Assembly (NCBI RefSeq): GCF_035825295.1
Contig: NZ_JAYMGI010000002.1
Location: forward strand, 3,477,001 to 3,541,000
Reading direction: 5' to 3'
DNA from: Actinacidiphila sp. DG2A-62
GTDB taxonomy: Bacteria; Actinomycetota; Actinomycetes; Streptomycetales; Streptomycetaceae
Length of the DNA: 64,000 nt
In this document: piece after piece, positions 20,390 through 28,189 of the stretch
Layout of the letters: every line of letters begins with the position of its first letter
Position numbering within the stretch: the stretch's first letter is position 1
Notes under the pieces: generated by a model
Told to the model about the DNA's origin: nothing
The model's database searches: none
What the model saw: the letters and a program-made list of their open reading frames with translations, nothing else
Made by a program: the position numbers and the translations under genes

Positions 20390-21790
20390 ATGGCGTTGCA
20401 CAAGGGCTCCGGCGAGGAGCCGGAGGTCGCGGTCAACCCGTTCTTCGGAGCCGCCGATCCGGTGGGCGGCATGGAGACCGCGCCGCCCAAGCACCGGCTG
20501 GCGCGGCGCCCGATGCTGCCCTCGGCCGCGTACCAGCTGGTGCACGACGAGCTGATGCTCGACGGCAACGCGCGGCTGAACCTGGCGACGTTCGTCACCA
20601 CGTGGATGGAACCGCAGGCCGCGGTGCTGATGAACGAGTGCGCCGACAAGAACATGATCGACAAGGACGAGTACCCGCGCACCGCGGAGCTGGAGCGGCG
20701 CTGCGTGTCGATCCTGGCCGACCTGTGGAACGCGCCGGACCCGTCCGCGGCCGTCGGCTGCTCGACCACCGGCTCGTCCGAGGCGTGCATGCTGGCCGGC
20801 ATGGCGCTCAAGCGCCGCTGGTCCCGGCGCACCCCCGGCTATCCGGCGACCGCCCGGCCGAATCTGGTGATGGGCGCGAACGTGCAGGTGTGCTGGGAGA
20901 AGTTCTGCACGTTCTGGGAGGTCGAGCCGCGGCTCGCGCCGATGACCGGGGACCGGCTGCACCTGGACGCCGAGGCGGCGCTCGCGCTGTGCGACGAGAA
21001 CACCATCGGTGTGGTCGCGGTGCTCGGCTCGACCTTCGACGGGTCCTACGAGCCGGTCGCGGAGATCTGCGCGGCGCTGGACGACTACGAGTCGCGTACC
21101 GGCGTGCACATCCCGGTGCACGTGGACGGCGCGTCCGGCGGCATGATCGCGCCCTTCCTCGACCCGGACCTGGTGTGGGACTTCCGGCTGCCGCGGGTGG
21201 CCTCGATCAACACCTCGGGCCACAAGTACGGCCTGGTCTACCCCGGGGTGGGCTGGGCGCTGTGGCGGGACGCCGAGGCGCTGCCCGAGGAGCTGGTCTT
21301 CCGGGTCAACTACCTGGGCGGCGACATGCCGACCTTCGCGCTGAACTTCTCCCGGCCGGGCGCGCAGGTGGTCGCGCAGTACTACACCTTCGTGCGGCTG
21401 GGGTTCGACGGCTACCGCGAGGTGCAGCAGGCCGCGCGCGACGTGGCCGGGTCGCTGGCCGGGCGCTTCGCCGGGTACGACGACTTCCGGCTGGTCACCC
21501 GCGGCGACCAGTTGCCGGTGTTCGCCGTCACCACCGCGCCGGACGTGGGGAGCTTCGACGTCTTCGACGTGTCCCGGCGGCTGCGCGAGCACGGCTGGCT
21601 GGTGCCCGCCTACACCTACCCGGCCGACCGGAAGGACCTCGCGGTGCTGCGCGTGGTGTGCCGCAACGGCTTCTCCTCCGACCTCGCCGACCTGCTGATG
21701 GACGACCTGGACCGGCTGCTGCCGGAACTGCGCCGCCAGCCGCACCCGCTGAACCGGCCGGAGAGCGTCAAGACCGCCTTCCACCACTGA
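20390..21790 (+). CDS. gadB: Glutamate decarboxylase
   Basis: This pyridoxal-phosphate enzyme converts glutamate to GABA, consuming a proton. The 466-residue protein has the family N-terminal block LPSAAYQLVHDELMLDGNARLNLATF, the VGCSTTGSSEA cofactor-binding segment, HVDGASGG and the Schiff-base lysine in NTSGHKYGL (Lys near residue 279). The ATG at 20390 follows GAGGAGAGACGTC. No GABA antiporter is adjacent; the next gene downstream is dodecin, separated by 17 bases, so both are probably on one transcript. Confidence 0.95.
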   Translation: MALHKGSGEEPEVAVNPFFGAADPVGGMETAPPKHRLARRPMLPSAAYQLVHDELMLDGNARLNLATFVTTWMEPQAAVLMNECADKNMIDKDEYPRTAELERRCVSILADLWNAPDPSAAVGCSTTGSSEACMLAGMALKRRWSRRTPGYPATARPNLVMGANVQVCWEKFCTFWEVEPRLAPMTGDRLHLDAEAALALCDENTIGVVAVLGSTFDGSYEPVAEICAALDDYESRTGVHIPVHVDGASGGMIAPFLDPDLVWDFRLPRVASINTSGHKYGLVYPGVGWALWRDAEALPEELVFRVNYLGGDMPTFALNFSRPGAQVVAQYYTFVRLGFDGYREVQQAARDVAGSLAGRFAGYDDFRLVTRGDQLPVFAVTTAPDVGSFDVFDVSRRLREHGWLVPAYTYPADRKDLAVLRVVCRNGFSSDLADLLMDDLDRLLPELRRQPHPLNRPESVKTAFHH

Positions 21791-21807
21791 TGATCGGAGT
21801 CCACGTC

Positions 21808-22023
21808 ATGGCCGAGCACACCTACCGCGTCACCGAGATCGTCGGCACCTCGCACGAGGGCGTCGACGCAGCCGTGCGCAACGGCATCCGCCGCGCCTCG
21901 CAGACCCTGCGGGGCCTGGACTGGTTCGAGATCACCCAGGTCCGCGGGCACATCGTGGACGGCGAGGTCGAGCACTACCAGGTCGGCCTGAAGGTCGGCT
22001 TCCGCCTGGAGGAGACGGAGTAG
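21808..22023 (+). CDS. Dodecin (flavin-binding small protein)
   Basis: Dodecins form hollow dodecamers that store riboflavin or FMN, or CoA in actinobacteria. The 71-residue protein shows the family pattern YRVTEIVGTSHEGVDAAV, then ASQTLRGLDWFEITQVRG with the flavin-stacking tryptophan, and EHYQVGLKVGFRLEE. The ATG at 21808 has GGAG eight bases upstream. It lies 17 bases after the glutamate decarboxylase gene and is followed by a strong terminator hairpin, so it ends that transcript. Confidence 0.93.
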   Translation: MAEHTYRVTEIVGTSHEGVDAAVRNGIRRASQTLRGLDWFEITQVRGHIVDGEVEHYQVGLKVGFRLEETE

Positions 22024-22047
22024 TCGCGGTAGCGGGACCGGACTGTG

Positions 22048-22077
22048 GGCCGTACGGGGGCGTTTCCCCGTACGGCC
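22048..22077 (+). terminator. Hairpin terminator after dodecin gene
   Basis: A perfect 12-bp inverted repeat (GGCCGTACGGGG at 22048-22059 and its complement at 22066-22077) with a 6-base loop begins 24 bases after the dodecin stop. Confidence 0.75.
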
Positions 22078-22187
22078 GCTCCCCGTACGGCCCAATCCGA
22101 GTGGCCAAATCGGACAATCCGTCAAAACTTCTGTCGTTAAGGCGGATCACGCCGGAAACGTTCCAGGGAGTCCAGGGAGAGCCCGAC

Positions 22188-22673
22188 ATGAGCCATGAGC
22201 AGCAGTCCCCCACCGCCTCAAGCTCCCCGAGATCGGCGCACCCCCGCCCGCCGGAACACGACAGCCGCGGCGCCTGGGCGGCCGGCGGCACCGTCTTCGC
22301 CGGCATGCTGCTGCTGATCGCCGGCGTGATGGCGATCCTCGAAGGCATCGTGGGCATCGCCAAGGACTCGGTGTACGTGGTCACCCGCGGCGACTACACC
22401 TACAAGTTCGACGTGTCGGCCTGGGGCTGGATCCACCTGGTCCTCGGCGTGATCGCGGTCCTGGTCGGCTACGGGGTGCTCACCGGCGCCGCGTGGGCGC
22501 GGCTGGCCGGTATGGCGATCGCCGGACTGAGCATGATCGCGAACTTCATGTTCCTGCCGTACCAGCCGGTCTGGTCGGTGATCATGATCGCGATCGACGT
22601 GTTCGTGATCTGGGCGCTGGCCGCCTACCCGCACTACGCGCGCGCCGCGCGCTCCGGGGGTGCCGGGCTGTGA
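22188..22673 (+). CDS. Small four-helix membrane protein (DUF7144-like)
   Basis: The 161-residue protein has a polar Ser/Pro-rich N-terminus (about 35 residues) and four hydrophobic segments (about residues 40-58, 84-100, 104-122 and 126-146). A charged loop between helices 1 and 2 contains VVTRGDYTYKFDVSAWGWIH. This layout matches the small actinobacterial membrane proteins now called DUF7144; the function is unknown. The ATG at 22188 follows GGGAGAG. Its TGA overlaps the GTG of the following MreB-like gene by four bases, indicating translational coupling. Confidence 0.8.
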   Translation: MSHEQQSPTASSSPRSAHPRPPEHDSRGAWAAGGTVFAGMLLLIAGVMAILEGIVGIAKDSVYVVTRGDYTYKFDVSAWGWIHLVLGVIAVLVGYGVLTGAAWARLAGMAIAGLSMIANFMFLPYQPVWSVIMIAIDVFVIWALAAYPHYARAARSGGAGL

Positions 22674-23749
22674 TCGTCACCGCCCCGGACGAGGGCACCC
22701 TCACACCGAGCCTGGAACACCTGCGCCGCTGCTCGATGGCGGTCGACATGGGCGCCGCGCGGACCCGCGTGTACCTGCGCAACGGCGGTCTGGTCGTGGA
22801 CGAGCCGAGCGTCGCGGCGGTCGACGGGCGGACCGGCGCGCTGATCGCGGTCGGCGCGCGGGCCGAGATGATGGCCGGGCGCACCCCGGACCACATCCGG
22901 GTGGTCCGGCCGATCTCCAGCGGCGCGGTGGTCGACGTGGCGATGGCCCAGCGGATGCTGCGGCACGTACTGGGCGACAAGCTGGGCCGCCGCTGGCTGC
23001 GGATGTCCGTGGTCCGCGGCATGCCGGTGATGCGGGCCGCGGTGTGCCTGCCGCACGGCGCCGAGCCGATCGCCCGGCGCGCGGCGGTCGAGACGATGTA
23101 CGGGCTCGGGGCGCGCCGGGTGGAGCTGGTGGACACGCTGATCGCGGCGGCGGTGGGCTGCGGGCTGCCGGTGGAGCAGCCCGAGGCGACGATGATCGTG
23201 GTGTGCGGGGCCGGCACCACGCACGTCGCGGTGCTCTCGCTCGGCTCGATCGTCGCGGCGCAGACCGTGCCGGTGGGGGGCGACGCGATCGACCGCGCGG
23301 TGGTGGAGCACCTGCGCAGCCGGCACGAGCTGCTGCTGCCGAGCCAGTCGGTGCGGCCGCTGCACCAGGTGCTCGGCGGCCCGCTGAACGGCGGGACGGC
23401 GTCCACGGAGGTGCACGGGCGCGATGTGATCAGCGGGCTGGCGCGGACCGTGCGGGTGGAGACGGAGGACGTCCGGCAGGCGATGCGGACGCCGCTGACC
23501 GGGGTGCTCGACGCGATCACCGGGGTGCTGCGGCGCTGCCCGCCGGACCTGGTCGCGGACCTGGCCGACCGGGGCATCATGCTGGCCGGCGGCAGCGCGC
23601 GGATGCCGGGCCTGGACCCGATGCTCCGCCAGGCGACGGGCATGCCGGTGCACATCGCGCCCAACCCGGACACGGTCGCGGTCCGCGGTCTGGGTTCCAT
23701 GATCGAGGCCCGCGTCCGCCCCACCCCGCACGACCCCCTCGCTCCCTGA
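22670..23749 (+). CDS. MreB-like actin-fold protein (rod shape-determining family)
   Basis: The 359-residue protein has the actin-fold nucleotide motifs: phosphate-1 AVDMGAARTRVYLR (about residues 23-36), phosphate-2 VCGAGTTHVAVLSLG (about 180-194) and the adenosine motif IMLAGGSARMPGLD (about 303-316). It is closest to the short divergent MreB/Mbl paralogues of streptomycetes, which affect spore-wall rather than vegetative growth in studied species. The GTG at 22670 overlaps the upstream membrane-protein gene; an ATG at 22736 would drop 22 residues, some of which look conserved. Confidence 0.85.
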   Translation: MIVTAPDEGTLTPSLEHLRRCSMAVDMGAARTRVYLRNGGLVVDEPSVAAVDGRTGALIAVGARAEMMAGRTPDHIRVVRPISSGAVVDVAMAQRMLRHVLGDKLGRRWLRMSVVRGMPVMRAAVCLPHGAEPIARRAAVETMYGLGARRVELVDTLIAAAVGCGLPVEQPEATMIVVCGAGTTHVAVLSLGSIVAAQTVPVGGDAIDRAVVEHLRSRHELLLPSQSVRPLHQVLGGPLNGGTASTEVHGRDVISGLARTVRVETEDVRQAMRTPLTGVLDAITGVLRRCPPDLVADLADRGIMLAGGSARMPGLDPMLRQATGMPVHIAPNPDTVAVRGLGSMIEARVRPTPHDPLAP

Positions 23750-23869
23750 GAAACGCCGGGCGCTGAGCCGCTGGGCGCTGAGCCGAAAGCGGGAGTGCGT
23801 CGCCATGACGCCGGACGCTGGGCCGCTCGGCCCCTGTACGCCGATTCGGCGCTGGACGCTGACCTCAGA

Positions 23870-23890
23870 TCAGGGGCGCGGGGAGCTGAG
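23870..23890. repeat. Partial copy of the GGGGCGCGGGG intergenic repeat
   Basis: TCAGGGGCGCGGGGAGCTGAG is a degenerate half of the inverted repeat at 15849-15979. The surrounding gene-free stretch 23750-24098 also holds a repeated CGCTGAGCCG motif and the terminator at 24040; no gene is visible there. Confidence 0.55.
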
Positions 23891-24039
23891 GACTCGATGG
23901 CGGCGGCAAGGCCGGCGGCGGTCGACGCCGGGCAGGTCTGTCCACCGGTGGCTCCGCAGAGTTGGCCGGTAGTTCCGCCCCCACGCGGAGCGGAATCGGC
24001 CACTCCCGCACCTACAGTAACCGAGCTGCACCCAACGAA

Positions 24040-24070
24040 CCCCCCGCGCCCTGATGGGCAGCGGGGGCTT
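24040..24070. terminator. Hairpin with T-rich tail at the left end of the accessory island
   Basis: CCCCCGC (24041-24047) pairs with GCGGGGG (24061-24067), with an inner GCCC/GGGC pair, followed by CTTTCGTCGTTT. It lies 30 bases beyond the HD-domain gene stop and 290 bases after the MreB-like gene, so it could end transcription from either side. Confidence 0.6.
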
Positions 24071-24075
24071 TCGTC

Positions 24076-24087
24076 GTTTAAACAGCC
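24076..24087. repeat. GTTTAAACAGCC, left copy
   Basis: This 12-base word, including the palindrome GTTTAAAC, recurs in the same orientation at 26955-26966. AT-only hexamers are very rare in this GC background. The two copies bracket the regulator, HD, HATPase and DUF6415-like genes. It could be a binding site, a recombination footprint or coincidence. Confidence 0.5.
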
Positions 24088-24098
24088 TCGCGGCGAGG

Positions 24099-24674
24099 CT
24101 ACCGAAGGTAGGTCTGCTGCCACTCCACCGAAGTCATCTTTAGTGCTGCGTTGGCGAGTTGGTGGGCGGAAGCCGTCTTCAGCGCGGCCAGGCTGGTGTC
24201 AATCCAGTTCTGAACGTTGCTGTGCCCCTGCTCCCGGTACTCGACCGCCTGAAGGAGACATTCGAGCTTGTCGGCGTCGTGCGCCACGATCACTTCGAGG
24301 CTGTCGCCGGTCTCGTACTCCTCTACGACGCGGTTGATCCCGGCGGCTACGGCCGGGTGAGCCGCTGACACCTGGTCCGCAGTGACGGTCTGGTTCGAGG
24401 AGGCCGTGAGGTAGCGGCGGCCGATGTGCGGAATATCGCCGATACGAGTCTCTTGTGTGTCGTGGAAGGTGCACATCAGGGCAACCTTCGCCGGGTCCGC
24501 CCCCTCCATCAGCGCCAGCACCGACCCGACCACTGCCGTGCGGAACGAGTGCTCGGCGATGGTCTCGGGGTCCTTGACTCCGGCAATCCACCATCCAGAG
24601 CGCTTCGCACGCTTGAGCATGCCAACTTCGAGCAGGTATCCGGCTGTTCCGGCCGCTTCGGTCTCTTCGCTCAC
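24099..24674 (-). CDS. HD-domain phosphohydrolase (YfbR/HDDC2-like)
   Basis: The 192-residue protein carries the metal and catalytic residues of the YfbR 5'-deoxynucleotidase type in order: His in AEHSFRTA, HD plus the following Glu and Asp in FHDTQETRIGDIPH, and the distal Asp in VAHDADKLECLL. YfbR enzymes dephosphorylate deoxynucleoside monophosphates; the substrate here is inferred only. The GTG at 24674 has GGAAGG upstream and lies 19 bases after the helix-turn-helix gene stop, so the two are an operon. Codon use is less GC-extreme than in the flanking core genes, consistent with an acquired island. Confidence 0.85.
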   Translation of the reverse strand: MSEETEAAGTAGYLLEVGMLKRAKRSGWWIAGVKDPETIAEHSFRTAVVGSVLALMEGADPAKVALMCTFHDTQETRIGDIPHIGRRYLTASSNQTVTADQVSAAHPAVAAGINRVVEEYETGDSLEVIVAHDADKLECLLQAVEYREQGHSNVQNWIDTSLAALKTASAHQLANAALKMTSVEWQQTYLR

Positions 24675-24693
24675 GGCTGCTGCCTTCCGGTGA

Positions 24694-25800
24694 TCAGGTG
24701 CGTTGTTCGATGAGAAGGTGTTGCACGGTTCCGAGGTCGCGGCGGGACCGCGACGACAGCTCTTGCGCTTCGAGGGCGTAGGTTGCGCGTTTGCCGAGCT
24801 TAGCGGCGGTCGCCGGGTCAGCTGCGAGCAGCCAAGGTTGAGCGACCAGCAGTGCCCACAGGGAGTGGGCATAGAGGTCGACAAAGGTCGGCGCTTCCTG
24901 CATGCCTTGCGTCAACCGTCGCAAGAGGGTCACGGGGTCGAAGCCCGAGAGGTGGCGATCCTCCATGAAGTGATCGTCTGGTTCGGTATGGGGCGCTGCG
25001 CCGAGCCAGTAGGCCCAGTAGTTCAGGTTCGCCGCTTCGCCCGTGTCGTCGTCCGCCATCGACCGCTCGATGAAGTCTCGCAACGGTTGCGGGTCGCCCT
25101 GACGGGCCAGCGCCGCAGCGATGGAGCGGGCTTCGGCCCAGTGGTCGGTCCACCCGCGTTGGGACAGCACGCCCCGGCGGGAGTGAAGGGTGTGCGCGGT
25201 CCAGGAAGGCGCGCTGGCACTGCGGTCGTAGCTCGCGAGGTAGAGGGCCTGGCGCCGCAGCAACTTGCTTTCAGCGCTGTGTGTCAGGGCGACTTCGGCC
25301 ATGGTGCGCAAGTGCCCTAGAAGTTCGTCGCGCTCTCCGGCCGGTAGGTACGGCGCGGTGGCCACGGGGCCGCGGCGGGTCGAGTGTTGGCGCGCACCGA
25401 TAGCCGGCGGGGCGGCGCCGTTGACGGCCCAAGCGATCATGTGCGCGGTTTGGCGGTCGTGCACCCACCCGGCAAGGGGGTGCTCTTCGAGCCGCGCCGG
25501 GGGGTCGAGGGCGGCGTCAATGATGCGGTCCGCGTCCATGGCCGCGTCGAGTAAGCGCACAACGGCCTGTTCCGCCCCCAATCCCGGTAGGCGACGCTTC
25601 AGGGCGAGCAGGGCACCGGCCTTGACGTTGGCCAGCGGGCGACGCCCCGTCTCCCATCCCTGCACGGTGGCCAGGTCGACGTTCATCGCCTCGGCGAAGG
25701 CCGGCTGAACCATCGGGATGCTCTCTCGGGCAAGGCGAAGCACATAGCCGGTGATCGTGCCCGTTCGGGCACGGCGCTGGTTCCGAGATGCCGCAGTCAT
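24694..25800 (-). CDS. Helix-turn-helix (XRE-type) transcriptional regulator
   Basis: The 368-residue protein has an N-terminal helix-turn-helix around residues 14-60 (MVQPAFAEAMNVDLATVQGWETGRR), the form seen in XRE/Cro regulators. The long helical C-terminal region probably has a TPR-like sensor or dimerisation role, as in many streptomycete regulators. It is transcribed divergently from the HATPase gene and directly upstream of the HD gene. The repeated TCAGTCCAA in the divergent region (25853-25893) is a candidate operator. The signal sensed is unknown. Confidence 0.82.
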   Translation of the reverse strand: MTAASRNQRRARTGTITGYVLRLARESIPMVQPAFAEAMNVDLATVQGWETGRRPLANVKAGALLALKRRLPGLGAEQAVVRLLDAAMDADRIIDAALDPPARLEEHPLAGWVHDRQTAHMIAWAVNGAAPPAIGARQHSTRRGPVATAPYLPAGERDELLGHLRTMAEVALTHSAESKLLRRQALYLASYDRSASAPSWTAHTLHSRRGVLSQRGWTDHWAEARSIAAALARQGDPQPLRDFIERSMADDDTGEAANLNYWAYWLGAAPHTEPDDHFMEDRHLSGFDPVTLLRRLTQGMQEAPTFVDLYAHSLWALLVAQPWLLAADPATAAKLGKRATYALEAQELSSRSRRDLGTVQHLLIEQRT

Positions 25801-25852
25801 CGTGTCTCCGAACGACCTTCAGCGATTCGTCTTGCGAAACCCGTACTGGCAG

Positions 25853-25893
25853 TCAGTCCAACCAAGCGCGGGCCAGCCATACGTTCAGTCCAA
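25853..25893. promoter_or_regulatory. Direct repeat TCAGTCCAA in the divergent promoter region
   Basis: TCAGTCCAA occurs at 25853-25861 and 25885-25893, 32 bases apart (about three helical turns), each followed by AAGCG or nearly so. It lies between the divergent regulator and HATPase genes and is a plausible operator for the regulator. The rest of 25801-26019 shows no gene. Confidence 0.4.
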
Positions 25894-26019
25894 GCGGTCG
25901 TAGGGCCCGAAGTAGAGCTATCAAGCCGACCCTACCGAGATGCAGCCCGTTCCGTGGTCGGTCGGCAACCCTGCGCTACGACCATTGCTTAGCTTCGCCC
26001 AGGGCACAGAGGAGGAGAC

Positions 26020-26495
26020 GTGACCGGCTTCGAACAGCCGCTAACCGGCCGGTGCGATCTGCCGTCGACCCCCGAGGCTGTTGGGATAGGCCGGGAGCAC
26101 GCGGAAACGGTGCTCGACAAGTGGGGCGTGCCCGAGGGCGTTCGGTATTACGCGTTGGTGGTGCTCTCCGAGTTGCTGACCAACGCCGTGCAGCACGTCT
26201 CGCCTTCCCACCTCCCGGTGGAGGGGCCCGACGCGTCCCCGGGTTGCAGCCTGATTATGCGGCTCACGGACCGCGCCTCACGGTGTGCGTGTACGACCTG
26301 GACCGGAATCCCCCGGTGCTCAAGTCGCCCGGGTTCGAGGACAGGCGGGGCCGGGGCCTGTTGCTGGTTGAAGCGCTCAGCGAAAACTGGGGTTACACCT
26401 ATCCCGCCCCGGGTACTGGAAAGCTGGTGTGGGCGCGCCTGGCCGTGCCGAGCCTCGCGCGGTTAGAGCTACCGGCGTTGGCGGTGAGCGCATGA
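26020..26495 (+). pseudogene. HATPase_c (RsbW-like) ATP-binding protein, frame broken once as read
   Basis: The first part, from GTG 26020 behind GAGGAGGAG, carries the N-box LSELLTNAVQHV and ends LIMRLTD; the second part, in another frame, continues PRLTVCVYDLDRNPP and GRGLLLVEALSENWGYTY with the glycine-rich G2 box. Restoring one C at 26271 (GAC CCG) joins them into a single roughly 158-residue protein of the streptomycete anti-sigma-like HATPase type. The second part contains a rare TTA codon (26463-26465). Its stop overlaps the ATG of the following DUF6415-like gene. Such proteins may act as kinases or anti-sigma factors, or have lost activity. Confidence 0.8.
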
Positions 26496-26878
26496 ATGCC
26501 GCCCTCGCCGCGGCGACGAACGACACGGAGACGTTGGTTCGCGTCAGAGGCGGGCTTCGTCTCGACCAGACCGGAGCTGTGACCCTTCCGGCGCCGCTCC
26601 TTGACGACTTGTCCGCAGTGCTCGACAGCGACCGCCCCCTGACCTCGGAGCAGATTCAGGAGTTGACGCGCCGCTTGAAGGGCCTCCTCCGCGTTCTCCT
26701 TCGCATCGCGCCGCCGGGCAACGCCTTGGATGCGCCCGCGCGCCGGCTGGTCACCGAACGGGCTCCCGCGACGGGCGTTGCGGCGCTGGGGCACCTTCGC
26801 CGATCGGCCGTGTGCGTTCTTGACATCGCCGAGTACGTCACGGCGGCCCCGCCGCGCGACTCCCCCGACTCCGGTTGA
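26492..26878 (+). CDS. DUF6415-like small protein
   Basis: This 128-residue protein is mostly helical with a central LTSEQIQELTRRLKGLLRVLL stretch and a C-terminal helix GHLRRSAVCVLDIAEYV. The pattern resembles the small proteins grouped as DUF6415, which frequently follow HATPase genes in streptomycetes and are noted near natural-product genes. I base this on pattern memory, not on an alignment. It overlaps the HATPase gene by four bases (ATGA), so the two are probably made together. No catalytic motif is visible. Confidence 0.65.
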   Translation: MNAALAAATNDTETLVRVRGGLRLDQTGAVTLPAPLLDDLSAVLDSDRPLTSEQIQELTRRLKGLLRVLLRIAPPGNALDAPARRLVTERAPATGVAALGHLRRSAVCVLDIAEYVTAAPPRDSPDSG

Positions 26879-26954
26879 CGCCGCCGTCACCCATGACTCC
26901 CACTTCGGCGGCCCCCAGTGGTAGGGAACCGTTTCGGTCGCGCCGCCGGGGTGG

Positions 26955-26966
26955 GTTTAAACAGCC
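26955..26966. repeat. GTTTAAACAGCC, right copy
   Basis: It is identical to 24076-24087 and in the same orientation. Here it lies 77 bases after the DUF6415-like stop and 49 bases before the small peptide ORF, where it could serve as an operator for the downstream radical SAM transcript. Confidence 0.5.
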
Positions 26967-27015
26967 CGTTTCGCCCTGCCCCTTTTGGGACGGGCAGGCC
27001 CGCCCCGGTGGCCCC

Positions 27016-27129
27016 ATGGGCCGCGAGGACGAACCGGGGCGGGTTCCTCACACCACACACGAATCCGACCGTCTGATTCGGGCGACCGTTCGCAACGAGC
27101 CCGACCTTTACCCGTCGGACGACGACTAG
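27016..27129 (+). CDS. Putative 37-residue acidic peptide (candidate radical SAM substrate)
   Basis: An ATG at 27016 opens a 37-codon frame ending with TAG. The peptide is hydrophilic, with a Glu/Arg-rich N-terminus and the acidic C-terminus NEPDLYPSDDD. Its ribosome site is weak (GGTGG). It lies 190 bases upstream of the radical SAM gene on the same strand in an otherwise gene-free stretch (26879-27319), the position where peptide substrates of SPASM radical SAM enzymes are often found. It has no Cys. Whether it is translated is unknown; this is an inference from position and size. Confidence 0.35.
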   Translation: MGREDEPGRVPHTTHESDRLIRATVRNEPDLYPSDDD

Positions 27130-27319
27130 CGAGCCGCGAACACCGCCTCAGCGGCCTCGGCCGACTGACTCCCGCCCCCGCGAACGTCCACTACGGCTCT
27201 CCCCCACGGTTCGTAGCGATCTTGCGGGGGCAGGGCACTCCCCGGTCCGGTCCCCCGCTCTTTGGGGGGCCGGGCCGGGTTCAACCGGAAGTCACACCTC
27301 TCGATTTGGAGGAACGCGC

Positions 27320-28177
27320 ATGACCACTGCATTACCGAAGGCCGACAGCCGCACGCGGCTGTTGTGGCTGGACCTCACGAGGACCTGCCAGCTCCACTGC
27401 GATCACTGCTACAACGACTCGGGGCCGCAGGGCGGCCACGGCACCATGACCCGCGAGAACTGGTTCAGCGTGCTGGACCAGGCGGCCGGGCACGGCATCA
27501 CCAACGTTCAGTTCATCGGCGGCGAGCCGACCATGCACCCCGACTTCCCCGAGCTGGTCGAGTGCGCCTTGGATCTCGGCCTGCAAGTCGAGGTCTACAG
27601 CAACCTCGTCCACGTCTCGGAGCGGTGCTGGACATTGTTCCAGCGGGACCGGGTGAGCCTGGCGACCTCCTACTACTCGGACCAGGCCGCGGAGCACAAC
27701 ACCAGGACCGGGCGCGCGTCGCACCGCAGGACCCGGGCGAACATCCAGCAGGCGGTCAGCCTCGGCGTGCCGCCGCGAGTGGGCGTCATCGGCGACTCGA
27801 AACACGCGGAAGCCGCGCGACGGGACCTTACGACCCTCGGGGTCACGCGCATCGGCACGGACTACGTACGCCCCTTCGGGCGGGGCTCAGCCGGCCACGC
27901 CCCGGACATGTCGGGCCTGTGCGGAGGCTGCGGCGACGGCACGGCTGCCATCGGGCCGGACGGCAAGGTCTCGCCGTGCGTCTTCTCGGCGTGGATCGAC
28001 ACGGGCAACGTCAAGGAGACGCCACTGGCCGATATCCTCGGCGGCGCGCAGATGCAATCGGCCAGTACGGCGATCCGGTCCGTGACCGTGGGAAAGGACC
28101 CCTGCGGCCCCGACGACGACAACGACGACGAGTGCTCTCCCGGCTACCCGGGAAGCGAGTGCACCCCCAGGAACTGA
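27320..28177 (+). CDS. Radical SAM protein with SPASM-like C-terminus
   Basis: The 285-residue enzyme has the [4Fe-4S]-binding CX3CX2C motif in TRTCQLHCDHCYN (Cys 23, 27 and 30), the SAM-contact GGEP motif in FIGGEPTMHPDF, and a C-terminal cysteine-rich region (LCGGCGDG, GKVSPCVFS, DECSPGYPGSEC) resembling a SPASM or twitch auxiliary-cluster domain. Such enzymes usually modify ribosomal peptides or small metabolites. The ATG follows GGAGGAA. Its fifth codon is TTA (27332-27334), so translation probably depends on the bldA tRNA. The kinase gene begins 12 bases after its stop. The substrate is unknown. Confidence 0.88.
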   Translation: MTTALPKADSRTRLLWLDLTRTCQLHCDHCYNDSGPQGGHGTMTRENWFSVLDQAAGHGITNVQFIGGEPTMHPDFPELVECALDLGLQVEVYSNLVHVSERCWTLFQRDRVSLATSYYSDQAAEHNTRTGRASHRRTRANIQQAVSLGVPPRVGVIGDSKHAEAARRDLTTLGVTRIGTDYVRPFGRGSAGHAPDMSGLCGGCGDGTAAIGPDGKVSPCVFSAWIDTGNVKETPLADILGGAQMQSASTAIRSVTVGKDPCGPDDDNDDECSPGYPGSECTPRN

Positions 28178-28189
28178 GAAGCGAGATTC

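Noticed and set aside
19577..21787. Minus-strand open frame of 736 codons
   Set aside because: It is antisense to the ABC ATPase and glutamate decarboxylase genes and has no recognisable domain.
24000..24090. Possible tRNA at the island edge serving as an attachment site
   Set aside because: The stem here is a simple hairpin with a T-rich tail; no cloverleaf or GTTCRANYC arm can be drawn.
26020..26495. Two separate small genes instead of one HATPase
   Set aside because: The two parts carry complementary halves of the HATPase motif set and join exactly with one added base, so a single gene is far more likely.
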